Positions 21,610 through 31,069 of a DNA stretch of 64,000 bases are shown here, piece after piece. The DNA is from Clavelina lepadiformis (lineage: Eukaryota > Chordata > Ascidiacea > Aplousobranchia > Clavelinidae). The position numbers and the translations under genes were made by a program. Below the pieces are notes generated by a model. The model was not told where the DNA came from, made no database searches, and was given only the letters and a program-made list of their open reading frames with translations. The stretch is taken from assembly GCF_947623445.1 (NCBI RefSeq), contig NC_135248.1:15633820-15697819 (forward strand). The letters run 5' to 3'. Every line of letters starts with the position of its first letter. Positions within the stretch are counted from its first letter, which is position 1.

Positions 21610-22561
21610 GCATATGCGAAAAAATGGTGATGAATGTTGGTCGTCATTGCAGAGACGTTCATAAAATATCATACAATGTGCTGTCTGGTGAAGGGAAGAA
21701 AAAGTGCCCCTTATGCGATAAATATGTAAAGCATCTGGTGAAACACCTGAATGGTGCGAAACATGATAAGGATGACACACAAGTGAAGGAGCTAGTAATG
21801 TCACTTGATAAACGGCGACGTGATAATACAGCAAAGGTAATTGCTTGTCTAGATATGTATGTAGCAATTTTTAAAGAGAAGAAGTGCTTCACGAACATGC
21901 TGCGCTTTTAGTTGTATGTGTATTGTTATAACACTTATTGTCTGTTCAGTGGCTTGGACCGAACAGTCCGTTTTTCCTAGACTGCCTGCTTCAGAAATTT
22001 CTCGCTTTATTTGCAATCCGTCGACGGAGGGGGAAAACGCTTGGTCGATGCGGAAAAGCAGAAATCTATTCTGCAAAGAATAGTTTCTAACTGCAGTTTT
22101 GAGGATTTGCACGCTTTCATCTTGGACACATACATAGAAAAGCACGTTAAAAAATGTAACTGCGTAGAATTTGCTATATTTGTGATCTGTTGCGTTTGAT
22201 ACAGACTACGTTGGCAGTTGCTTGAGGAAGGCAAGTGCAAGCCTTCAACCTTCATTGCGCACAATGCCGCAATAGTTGCATTCATAAAATTCTTAACTAT
22301 GAGGCATGCGGCAGAATGCAGCTTTGATTATCAACCAACCATGATACCTATCAAGCAGTGGAACGAGTTTTACCGGAGACGTCACCAGGAGCGGTATGTT
22401 ATTGGTTTGTTTAAAGTTTTGTTCAAACTTTGATGTTGCCGAAAATATTTGTAGACGCCACGAAATCAGGGAGAGCGATAGAAGGAACGCAATTCGGACC
22501 GACGATGTTAACAAAGTGCTTCATTCAAGATATGTTATGAGATGCCTTCAAGACATGCAAC
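21610..22561 (+). pseudogene. Zinc-finger and recombinase core-binding-like exons, copy 1
   Basis: The exon at about 21,610-21,836 reads CEKMVMNVGRHCRDVHKI, then KKCPLCDKYVKHLVKHL with a later H in GAKH: one partial and one C2H2-like finger, as in DNA-binding recombinase relatives. The next, from about 21,995, reads FSLYLQSVDGGGKRLVDAEK and YIEKHVK, like the start of a core-binding domain. It is followed by 22,205-22,393 (LRWQLLEEGKCKPSTFIAHN, AAIVAFIKFL) and 22,455-22,561 (RHEIRESDRRNAIR, RYVMRCLQDMQ), joined in phase with donors GTATGT and GTAAGT. In this copy the donor after IEKHVK is destroyed (AAATGT instead of the GTAAGT kept in copy 3), so it is probably broken. These N-terminal-type modules lie downstream of the catalytic-like exons, so an intact gene would have to cross into the next unit. 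Confidence 0.45.
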
Positions 22562-22617
22562 GTAAGTAGTGTGACGCAAAACCCGTAAGGCGGGTTTACA
22601 GTAAAGCCTTTTTCCAT

Positions 22618-23037
22618 TAGGGTTAGCATCGTAAGAAATGGTGTCTTGACAAGTACTCTATGGTGGAATTGTTCGTTACCAAATAAATTAAACACAATAC
22701 CGGTTTCCAAATTTTCAGGGTTAGGATATAATGACCGGTCGCATCTGGCAAAATGACTCCATTTAATTGAGGGGTTAGGGTTAGGGGTGAAATCGCTTTT
22801 AAAATTGAGGGTTAGCATCATAGGAAATGGTGTCTGGACAAGTTATTTATGGTGGAATTGTTCTCTACCAAATAAATTAAATACAATACCGGTTCCTAAA
22901 TGTTCAGGGTTAGGACTTATTGACCAGCGGCATCTGGCAAAATGACTCCATTTCATAGAGGAGTTAGGGTTAGGGGTGAAAGCGCCCTTAAAAGTGAGGG
23001 TTAGTATCGTAGGAAATGTTGTCTGGATAAGTTCTCA
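22618..23037. repeat. 189-bp satellite monomers inside unit copy 1
   Basis: About two and a quarter monomers, from TTAGGGTTAGCATCG to the breakdown near TTCTCAATCGTG. They share ATGGTGGAATTGTTC, CAATACCGGTT and CGCATCTGGCAAAATGACTC with the array at 33-64 kb, and contain the telomere-like GGGTTAGGGTTAGGGG. They begin about 55 bases after the last recombinase-like exon. Confidence 0.95.
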
Positions 23038-23170
23038 ATCGTGAAACTGTATTTTTGGTTATTAGCAATGCCATATCGACCGAAATGGTACGCGAACCTT
23101 TTTAATGGTGCTCGGCTTTTTCTGATTGTCTGAGCTGTCGATTTGCATGACGGAGCTGAAAGCTGACGTC

Positions 23171-23657
23171 AGAACGCTCCACCACGCTAGACTTTGCTTA
23201 ACTACGCTCCACTACGCTAGATTACGCTATACTACGCTCTACTACGCTCTACTACGCTCTACTACGCTCTATTACGCTCTACTGCGCTCTACTACGCTCT
23301 ACTACGCTCTACTGCGCTCTACTGCGCTCTACTGCGCTCTACTGCGCTCTACTGCGCTCTACTGGGCTCTACTGCGCTCTACTGCGCTCTACTGCGCTCT
23401 ACTGCGCTCTACTGCGCTCTACTGCGCTCTACTGCGCTCTACTGCGCTCTACTGCGCTCTACTGCGCTCTACTGCGCTCTACTGCGCTCGACTGCGCTCT
23501 ACTGCGCTCTACTGCGCTCGACTGCGCTCGACTGCGCTCGACTGCGCTCGACTGCGCTCGACTGCGCTCGACTGCGCTCGACTGCGCTCGACTGCGCTCG
23601 ACTGCGCTCGACTGCGCTCGACTGCGCTCGACTACGCTCGACTACGCTCGACTACGC
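23171..23657. repeat. 10-bp minisatellite block 1, copy 1
   Basis: About 48 units of a decamer. It begins as ACTACGCTCT, then is dominated by ACTGCGCTCT and ends as ACTGCGCTCG. A leader (GACGGAGCTGAAAGCTGACG, then ACGCTCCACCACGCTAGA) precedes it and is repeated before block 2. Confidence 0.95.
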
Positions 23658-23714
23658 AATAAATTTTGTCTATTTCCATTTGCACGATTTGCATGACGGA
23701 GCTGAAAGCTGACG

Positions 23715-23922
23715 TCAGAACGCTCCACCACGCTAGACTTTGCTTAACTACGCTCGACTACGCTCGACTACGCTATACTACGCTATACTACGCTCTACTA
23801 CGCTCTACTACGCTCTACTACGCTCTATTACGTTCTTCTACGCTCGACTACGCTCACTACGCTCACTACGCTCGACTACGCTCGACTACGCTCGACTACG
23901 CTCGACTACGCTCGACTACGCA
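23715..23922. repeat. 10-bp minisatellite block 2, copy 1
   Basis: About 20 decamers of the ACTACGCTCG and ACTACGCTCT types, preceded by the same leader as block 1 and ending in CAATAAATTTTGTCTATT, as block 1 does. Confidence 0.95.
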
Positions 23923-23958
23923 ATAAATTTTGTCTATTTACATTGCACATTAATCACA

Positions 23959-24017
23959 GTTGTCGTGGCCGAGTGGTTAAGGCGACAGATTCGAAATTTG
24001 TTTGGCTCTGCCCGCGG
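23959..24017 (+). pseudogene. tRNA-Ser-like (anticodon CGA), truncated, copy 1
   Basis: GTTGTCGTGGCCGAGTGGTT is a good serine tRNA 5' half with an intact A box. The anticodon loop TTCGAAA gives CGA. The sequence breaks off in the variable arm (CTCTGCCCGCGG), so the T arm and 3' acceptor strand are missing. Confidence 0.7.
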
Positions 24018-24090
24018 AATTGAAATCATGCTTCCATAAGTGATTTGCGGAAAGTGCGATTTTATCTAATTGCATTGAACAATAAGCACA

Positions 24091-24172
24091 GTTGTCGTGG
24101 CCGAGTGGTTAAGGCGACAGACTTTAAATCTGTTGGGCCTTGCCGGCGTAGGTTCGAATCATCCCGACAACG
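24091..24172 (+). tRNA. Full-length tRNA-Ser-like sequence with anticodon UUA, copy 1 (probable pseudogene)
   Basis: 82 bases, the normal serine length with a long variable arm. The seven acceptor pairs are perfect (GTTGTCG with CGACAAC), the A box (TGGCCGAGTGG) and B box (GGTTCGAATC) are present, and the anticodon stem ACAGA with TCTGT is intact. The loop CTTTAAA puts UUA at the anticodon. Serine UGA genes have CTTGAAA, so a single G-to-T change would create it. Two of five T-stem pairs are mismatched (GTAGG with CATCC), which argues for decay. If expressed, it would read UAA. Confidence 0.65.
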
Positions 24173-24248
24173 TGGAATTAAAATCACGCTTCGATAAGTG
24201 ATTCGAGAAAAGTGCGATTTTATCTATTTGCATTGAACATTAAGCACA

Positions 24249-24298
24249 GTTGTCGTGGCCGAGTGGTTAAGACGAAAGACTAGAAGTCTGCTGGGCTC
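24249..24298 (+). pseudogene. tRNA-Ser-like (anticodon AGA), cut at the unit junction, copy 1
   Basis: Serine-type 5' half with loop CTAGAAG (anticodon AGA). It ends after CTGCTGGGCTC, where the next 4.7-kb unit begins (TTTTTGTCCCATC). The anticodon stem has mismatches. Confidence 0.65.
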
Positions 24299-24303
24299 TT
24301 TTT

Positions 24304-24341
24304 GTCCCATCTTGGATGACCGTGGTAAACCAAGATGGGAC
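24304..24341. repeat. 12-bp perfect hairpin at unit start, copy 2
   Basis: Same arms and loop as copy 1. Here it directly follows the truncated tRNA-Ser-like sequence. Confidence 0.9.
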
Positions 24342-24900
24342 GATAAGTATAAATCTTTAACAGTATAAATTTGCTTTAATTAAAATCGAATCTTAAAAAA
24401 TTTGCTTTTGAAATAAAAATGAATGATGAAATTAAAACAAAATTTAAATTGATTCGTAGAAGAAACAGCGAACGATGATCTTGTAAAAATCTGCGTGGCC
24501 ATTTCTATCTTGCGTTTCTATCGCTGCTAAACGTAAAATTGTATTTGTTGTTTTTGGAAAATTATGGTAGGCAAGCAAATTTTAATTTTAAATTTTAAAT
24601 TTTGCATGGTATGCTGTGTAGATAATTCCCTTTCCAAATCTTAAAGATTTTATAAATTCGCATGTGATCACTCAAGCATGAAATGCAATCAACCCAGTTC
24701 ACTTCTCAGACTGACCTTCACTTCTCAGCAACGCACGTGGAGTGAGGTACTGTTCATTTAGTTGCTCTGTTTTAGCATACTGTAGGCCTAGCTCCTGTTT
24801 TAAATTATCGGTTGTAGGCTGCAAGATATTAAACAAATCTAATATTGATTGTTTCATTTTTCGTTCATACAGTAACTCACTATATTCTACAAACATGCAG

Positions 24901-25236
24901 TCTGGGAAAACGATCCCGGAGCGGAGGTGAGAAGGACCATGGGGAAATCGTCATGGCCTATCAGATAACCAAAAACTCGCAGCGGACAAATGCGGACCGC
25001 AACATGCTCGTGGAAAAACTTAACCAAGGCTGCCGGACCAGGAAAGGACGTTGGATTATTCGGGTAAGTCACCACATTCTCCTTTCATGTAGAAAACTAT
25101 TAAAAAAGGGATGTTTTTAATGCAGGTGCAAGATCACAAAACATTCGCAAAATATGGGGATGCAGCAATTGTTATGCCTGGCTGGTTGAAGGAAGGGCTG
25201 GACAACCTTGTCCGGTTCAAAGGAAAAGAAATTTGA
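24901..25236 (+). pseudogene. Recombinase catalytic-region-like exon pair, copy 2
   Basis: Equivalent of 20,111-20,446 with exons 24,901-25,063 and 25,126-25,236. It reads MAYQITKNSQRTNADRNMLV (copies 1 and 3 have RTSADRN) and VQDHKTFAKYGDAAIVMPGW. Splice sites are intact and it stops at the same TGA. An upstream word GGAGGTGAG offers a second acceptor that would fit the phase of the core-binding exon set in the preceding unit. Confidence 0.45.
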
Positions 25237-26400
25237 AATAATTTCCCCATAAATGAGCAAAGTAGTTTGCGGAAAAAAGGATGCAGCGAGGGTTGAAGTT
25301 GGCCGGAGGTGGCGAAAAATTTACCGCGACCTCAAACCGAAAGCATTCTGTCACACAGGTCGTCATCTGATGACGACGTGGACACGATCATCAGTCCTTC
25401 AAAGTTGCCAAAAAGGGTGCGTAGCTATGCGTTCTGTAAATTCTGTTGGTTTACAAGTTATAAATTGTTGTCGTTTTATTTGTAGCTTATTAAATGAAAA
25501 AAAAAAGAAAATTCCGAAGAACTTTAAGGATGCAGAGCCTGGTTAAACTGAAACTCGAAAGAAGAAAATGAGATCGTTAGTACAAGGTTTTGGGTAAGCG
25601 TTTTCACTTTTTCTTTCACTCTGTTCTTGACACAAATTCGTAAAGATTTCTTCGTAAAGTGTGTGCCAGTTAGTAGCGGAAAAAGGTGAAAATGTTTCTT
25701 TTGCAGCTCAGTTCAAGAGGGCCGCAATTATTCAATTAAAGATAAAGACCTACAGAGGTCTAATTTCGCCTAAAGCACAATCGAAAGTATGGGCGAGGTT
25801 GGCCAGGAATTACCTCTTGATTATAAGTAAGCCACTTAATGTTAGCATTCAAATTGCTTTTTTTATGTATAGAAACCGAATTTGAGTTGCATTTTTATTT
25901 TTTTAAATATTTCTTACATTAATTGGTAAGTTGTTCCATGTCTGCTGTTTTAGGAGCCTCGCCTACTCAACGTCCGAAGTCGTGGCTGCCCAAGAAATAG
26001 TGGCGTCAGAAATGCTACAACGCATCGACAGTTAGTCTGTGAGTAACATGGCTTGAACTTATGCGAGATTTTAAAAATTACCATGCTCTATGTAACCTGT
26101 GATGACTTAAAATGCTTTGTTTTATGATGAAAGCGAAAAGAAAAGTATCGAACGGGAATCAGAAGAAAAGAAGGAAGAGGCAGCAGGGCAAGAAGTGTCG
26201 GAGAGAAAAGAAGACGAGGTGGTGGTGGATGAAAGGGAATCTGACGGGTTAGAAGGTGAAGCGGAGCATAGTGGGGCGGAGGAGGTGCCGGGGAAGAAGC
26301 GTCACCACAGAAGAAAGGCAAAATAATGCAGGTATGGTTTATATTTAGCTGCCCTGAAAACATTATTTCCTAGTTTATTTTGTGACTTTTATGTTTTTAA

Positions 26401-27352
26401 GCATATGCGAAAAAATGGTGATGAATGTTGGTCGTCATTGCAGAGACGTTCATAAAATATCATACAATGTGCTGTCTGGTGAAGGGAAGAAAAAGTGCCC
26501 CTTATGCGATAAATATGTAAAGCATCTGGTGAAACACCTGAAAGGTGCGAAACATGATAAGGATGACACACAAGTGAAGGAGCTAGTAATGTCACTTGAT
26601 AAACGGCGACGTGATAATACAGCAAAGGTAATTGCTTGTCTAGATATGTATGTAGCAATATTTAAAGAGAAGAAGTGCTTCACGAACATGCTGCGCTTTT
26701 AGTTGTATGTGTATTGTTATAACACTTATTGTCTGTTCAGTGGCCTGGACCGAACAGTCCGTTTTTCCTAGACTGCCTGCTTCAGAAATTTCTCGCTTTA
26801 TTTGCAATCCGTCGACGGAGGGGGAAAACGCTTGGTCGATGGGGAAAAGCAGAAATCTATTCTGCAAAGATTAGTTTCTAACTGCAGTTTTGAGGATTTG
26901 CACGCTTTCAGCTTGGACACATACATAGAAAAGCACGTTAAAATAAGTAACTGCGTAGAATTTGCTATATTTGTGATCTGTTGCGTTTGATACAGACTAC
27001 GTTGGCAGTTGCTTGAGGAAGGCAAGTGCAAGCCTTCAACCTTCATTGCGCACAATGCCGCAATAGTTGCATTCATAAAATTCTTAACTATGAGGCATGC
27101 GGCAGAATGCAGATTTGATTATCAACCAACCATGATACCTATCAAGCAGTGGAACGAGTTTTACCGGAGACGTCACCAGGAGCGGTATGTTATTGGTTTG
27201 TTTAAAGTTTTGTTCAAACTTTGATGTTGCCGAAAATATTTGTAGACGCCACGAAATCAGGGAGAGCGATAGAAGGAACGCAATTCGGACCGACGATGTT
27301 AACAAAGTGCTTCATTCAAGATATGTTATGAGATGCCTTCAAGACATGCAAC
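26401..27352 (+). pseudogene. Zinc-finger and core-binding-like exons, copy 2
   Basis: Exons at about 26,401-26,627, from about 26,786, then 26,996-27,184 and 27,246-27,352, matching copy 1. It reads KHLVKHLKGAKH and RLVDGEKQKSILQRLVS. The donor after IEKHVK is ATAAGT, a one-base loss of GT, so normal splicing is not expected here either. Confidence 0.45.
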
Positions 27353-27408
27353 GTAAGTAGTGTGACGCAAAACCCGTAAGGCGGGTTTACAGTAAAGCCT
27401 TTTTCCAT

Positions 27409-27828
27409 TAGGGTTAGCATCGTAGGAAATGGTGTCTTGACAAGTACTCTATGGTGGAATTGTTCGTTACCAAATAAATTAAAGACAATACCGGTTTCCA
27501 AATTTTCAGGGTTAGGAATTAATGACCGGTCGCATCTGGCAAAATGACTCCATTTAATTGAGGGGTTAGGGTTAGGGGTGAAATCGCTTTTAAAATTGAG
27601 GGTTAGCATCATAGAAAATGGTGTCTGGACAAGTTATTTATGGTGGAATTGTTCTCTACCAAATAAATTAAATACAATACCGGTTCCTAAATGTTCAGGG
27701 TTAGGACTTATTGACCAGCGGCATCTGGCAAAATGACTCCATTTCATAGAGGAGTTAGGGTTTGGGGTGAAAGCGCCCTTAAAAGTGAGGGTTAGTATCG
27801 TAGGAAATGTTGTCTGGATAAGTTCTCA
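27409..27828. repeat. 189-bp satellite monomers inside unit copy 2
   Basis: Equivalent of 22,618-23,037 with a few substitutions, for example GGTTTGGGGTG for GGTTAGGGGTG near 27,757, which removes one telomere-like hexamer. Confidence 0.95.
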
Positions 27829-27961
27829 ATCGTGAAACTGTATTTTTGGTTATTAGCAATGCCATATCGACCGAAATGGTAAGCGAACCTTTTTAATGGT
27901 GCTCGGCTTTTTCTGATTGTCTGAGCTGTCGATTTGCATGACGGAGCTGAAAGCTGACGTC

Positions 27962-28310
27962 AGAACGCTCCACCACGCTAGACTTTGCTTAACTACGCTC
28001 CACTACGCTAGATTACGCTATACTACGCTCTACTACGCTCTACTACGCTCTACTACGCTCTACTACGCTCTACTACGCTCAATTACGCTCTACTACGCTC
28101 TACTACGCTCTATTACGCTCTATTACGCTCTACTACGCTGTACTACGCTCTACTACGCTCTACTACGCTCTACTACGCTCTACTACGCTCTACTACGCTC
28201 TACTACGCTCTACTACGCTCTACTACGCTCTACTACGCTCGACTACGCTCGACTACGCTCGACTACGCTCGACTACGCTCGACTACGCTCGACTACGCTC
28301 GACTACGCAA
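27962..28310. repeat. 10-bp minisatellite block 1, copy 2
   Basis: About 34 decamers, nearly all ACTACGCTCT and then ACTACGCTCG. The ACTGCGCTCT form that dominates copy 1 is absent. Confidence 0.95.
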
Positions 28311-28365
28311 TAAATTTTGTCTATTTCCATTTGCACGATTTGCATGACGGAGCTGAAAGCTGACG

Positions 28366-28583
28366 TCAGAACGCTCCACCACGCTAGACTTTGCTTAACT
28401 ACGCTCCACTACGCTCGATTACGCTCGACTACGCTATACTACGCTATACTACGCTATACTACGCTCTACTACGCTCTACTACGCTATACTACGCTCTACT
28501 ACGCTCTATTACGTTCTTCTACGCTCTACTACGCTCACTACGCTCGACTACGCTCGACTACGCTCGACTACGCTCGACTACGC
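28366..28583. repeat. 10-bp minisatellite block 2, copy 2
   Basis: About 20 decamers with ACTACGCTAT, ACTACGCTCT and ACTACGCTCG versions, behind the same leader as block 1. Confidence 0.95.
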
Positions 28584-28620
28584 AATAAATTTTGTCTATT
28601 TACATTGCACATTAATCACA

Positions 28621-28680
28621 GTTGTCGTGGCCGAGTGGTTAAGGCGACAGATTCGAAATTTGTTTGGCTCTGCCCGCGGA
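28621..28680 (+). pseudogene. tRNA-Ser-like (anticodon CGA), truncated, copy 2
   Basis: Same as 23,959-24,017: intact 5' half with loop TTCGAAA, no T arm. Confidence 0.7.
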
Positions 28681-28752
28681 ATTGAAATCATGCTTCCATA
28701 AGTGATTTGCGGAAAGTGCGATTTTATCTAATTGCATTGAACAATAAGCACA

Positions 28753-28834
28753 GTTGTCGTGGCCGAGTGGTTAAGGCGACAGACTTTAAATCTGTTGGGC
28801 CTTGCCGGCGTAGGTTCGAATCATCCCGACAACG
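28753..28834 (+). tRNA. Full-length tRNA-Ser-like sequence with anticodon UUA, copy 2 (probable pseudogene)
   Basis: Identical over its 82 bases to the copy at 24,091-24,172, including the UUA anticodon and the T-stem mismatches. The identity reflects recent unit duplication rather than proven selection. Confidence 0.65.
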
Positions 28835-28916
28835 TGGAATTAAAATCACGCTTCGATAAGTGATTCGAGAAAAGTGCGATTTTATCTATTTGCATTGAAC
28901 ATTAGGCTAAGCACAG

Positions 28917-28965
28917 TTGTCGTGGCCGAGTGGTTAAGACGAAAGACTAGAAGTCTGCTGGGCTC
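28917..28965 (+). pseudogene. tRNA-Ser-like (anticodon AGA), cut at the unit junction, copy 2
   Basis: Same truncation point as copy 1 (CTGCTGGGCTC then TTTTTGTCCC). The spacer before it has a short GGCTA insertion (ATTAGGCTAAGCACAG). Confidence 0.65.
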
Positions 28966-28970
28966 TTTTT

Positions 28971-29008
28971 GTCCCATCTTGGATGACCGTGGTAAACCAA
29001 GATGGGAC
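28971..29008. repeat. 12-bp perfect hairpin at unit start, copy 3
   Basis: Same arms and loop as copies 1 and 2, directly after the truncated tRNA-Ser-like sequence. Confidence 0.9.
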
Positions 29009-29567
29009 GATAAGTATAAATCTTTAACAGTATAAATTTGCTTTAATTAAAATCGAATCTTAAAAAATTTGCCTTTGAAATAAAAATGAATGATGAAATT
29101 AAAACAAAATTTAAATTGATTCGTAGAAGAAACAGCGAACGATGATCTTGTAAAAATCTGCGTGGCCATTTCTATCTTGCGTTTCTATCGCTGCTAAACG
29201 TAAAATTGTATTTGTTGTTTTTGGAAAATTATGGTAGGCAAGCAAATTTTAATTTTAAATTTTAAATTTTGCATGGTATGCTGTGTAGATAATTCCCTTT
29301 CCAAATCTTAAAGATTTTATAAATTCGCATGTGATCACTCAAGCATGAAATGCAATCAACCCAGTTCACTTCTCAGACTGACCTTCACTTCTCAGCAACG
29401 CACGTGGAGTGAGGTACTGTTCATTTAGTTGCTCTGTTTTAGCATACTGTAGGCCTAGCTCCTGTTTTAAATTATCGGTTTTAGGCTGCAAGATATTAAA
29501 CAAATCTAATATTGATTGTTTCATTTTTCGTTCATACAGTAACTCACTATATTCTACAAACATGCAG

Positions 29568-29902
29568 TCTGGGAAAACGATCCCGGAGCGGAGGTGAGAA
29601 GGACCATGGGGAAATCGTCATGGCCTATCAGATAACCAAAAACTCGCAGCGGACAAGTGCGGACCGCAACATGCTCGTGGAAAAACTTAACCAAGGCTGC
29701 CGGACCAGGAAAGGACGTTGGATTATTCGGGTAAGTCACCACATTCTCCTTTCATGTAGAAAACTATTAAAAAGGGATGTTTTTAATGCAGGTGCAAGAT
29801 CACAAAACATTCGCAAAATATGGGGATGCAGCAATTGTTATGCCTGGCTGGTTGAAGGAAGGGCTGGACAACCTTGTCCGGTTCAAAGGAAAAGAAATTT
29901 GA
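29568..29902 (+). pseudogene. Recombinase catalytic-region-like exon pair, copy 3
   Basis: Exons 29,568-29,730 and 29,792-29,902, same reading as copies 1 and 2 (MAYQITKNSQRTSADRNMLV, VQDHKTFAKYGDAAIV). The intron is one base shorter, so an unspliced frame also runs through, which should not be taken as a gene fusion. Confidence 0.45.
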
Positions 29903-31069
29903 AATAATTTCCCCATAAATGAGCAAAGTAGTTTGCGGAAAAAAGGATGCAGCGAGGGTTGAAGTTGGCCTGAGGTGGCGAAAAATTTACCGCGACCTCA
30001 AACCGAAAGCATTCTGTCACACAGGTCGTCATCTGATGACGACGTGGACACGATCATGAGTCCTTCAAAGTTGCCAAAAAGGGTGCGTAGCTATGCGTTC
30101 TGTAAATTCTGTTGATTTACAAGTTATAAATTGTTGTCGTTTTATTTGTAGCTTATTAAATGAAAAAAAAAAAGAAAATTCCGAAGAACTTTAAGGATGC
30201 AGAGCCTGGTTAAACTGAAACTCGAAAGAAGAAAATGAGATCGTTAGTATAAGGTTTTGGGTAAGCGTTTTCACTTTTTCTTTCACTCTGTTCTTGACAC
30301 AAATTCGTAAAGATTTCTTCGTAAAGTGTGTGCCAGCTAGTAGCGGAAAAAGGTGAAAATGTTTCTTTTGCAGCTCAGTTCAAGAGGGCCGCAATTATTC
30401 AATTAAAGATAAAGACCTACAGAGGTCTAATTTCGCCTAAAGCACAATCGAAAGTATGGGCGAGGTTGGTCAGGAATTACCTCTTGATTATAAGTAAGCC
30501 ACTTAATGTTAGCATTCAAATTGTTTTTTTTTTATGTATAGAAACCGAATTTGAGTTGCATTTTTATTTTTTTTAATATTTCTTACATTAATTGGTAAGT
30601 TGTTCCATGTCTGCTGTTTTAGGAGCCTCGCCGACTCAACGTCCGAAGTCGTGGCTGCCCAAGAAATAGTGGCGTCAGTAATGCTACAACGCATCGACAG
30701 TTAGTCTGTGAGTAACATGGCTTGAACTTATGCGAGATTTTAAAAATTACCATGCTCTATGTAAACTGTGATGACTTAAAATGCTTTGTTTTATGATGAA
30801 AGCGAAAAGAAAAGTATCGAACGGGAATCAGAAGAAGAGAAGGAAGAGGCAGCAGGGCAAGGAGTGTCGGAGAGAAAAGAAGACGAGATGGTGGTGGATG
30901 AAAGGGAATCTGACGGGTTAGAAGGTGAAGCGGAGCATAGTGGGGCAGAGGAGGTGCCGGGGAAGAGGCGTCACCACAGAAGAAAGGCAAAATAATGCAG
31001 GTATGATTTTTATTTAGCTGCCCTGAAAACATTGTTTCCTAGTTTATTTTGTGACTTTTATGTTTTTAA

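Larger units (their letters stand above)
19524..24298 (+). repeat. 4.7-kb tandem unit, copy 1
   Basis: Starts at TTTTGTCCCATCTTGGATGA and is followed head-to-tail by copies starting at 24,299 and 28,966. Matching positions lie 4,790-4,791 bp apart between copies 1 and 2. In order it holds a hairpin, recombinase-like exons, an acidic exon at about 21,326-21,535, zinc-finger and core-binding-like exons, about two satellite monomers, two blocks of 10-bp minisatellite and three tRNA-Ser-like sequences. Copies differ mostly by point changes and minisatellite length. This could be a composite mobile element or a local amplification. Confidence 0.93.
24299..28965 (+). repeat. 4.7-kb tandem unit, copy 2
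   Basis: Same order of parts as copy 1, close to it in sequence and 108 bp shorter, mainly from fewer minisatellite decamers. A short AATTTTAAATTTTAAATT insertion near 24,580 is shared with copy 3 but absent from copy 1, so copies 2 and 3 are closer to each other there. Confidence 0.93.

Noticed and set aside
23126..23662. Plus-strand open frame of repeated STALYCALLR
   Set aside because: A 10-bp minisatellite cycles through all three frames every 30 bp and happens to lack stops. Copy 2 differs by many decamers.
29512..29907. 131-codon frame in unit copy 3 that seems to fuse two exons
   Set aside because: It arises because the intron lost one base relative to the other copies. The conserved GTAAGT and TTTAATGCAG splice sites show two exons.
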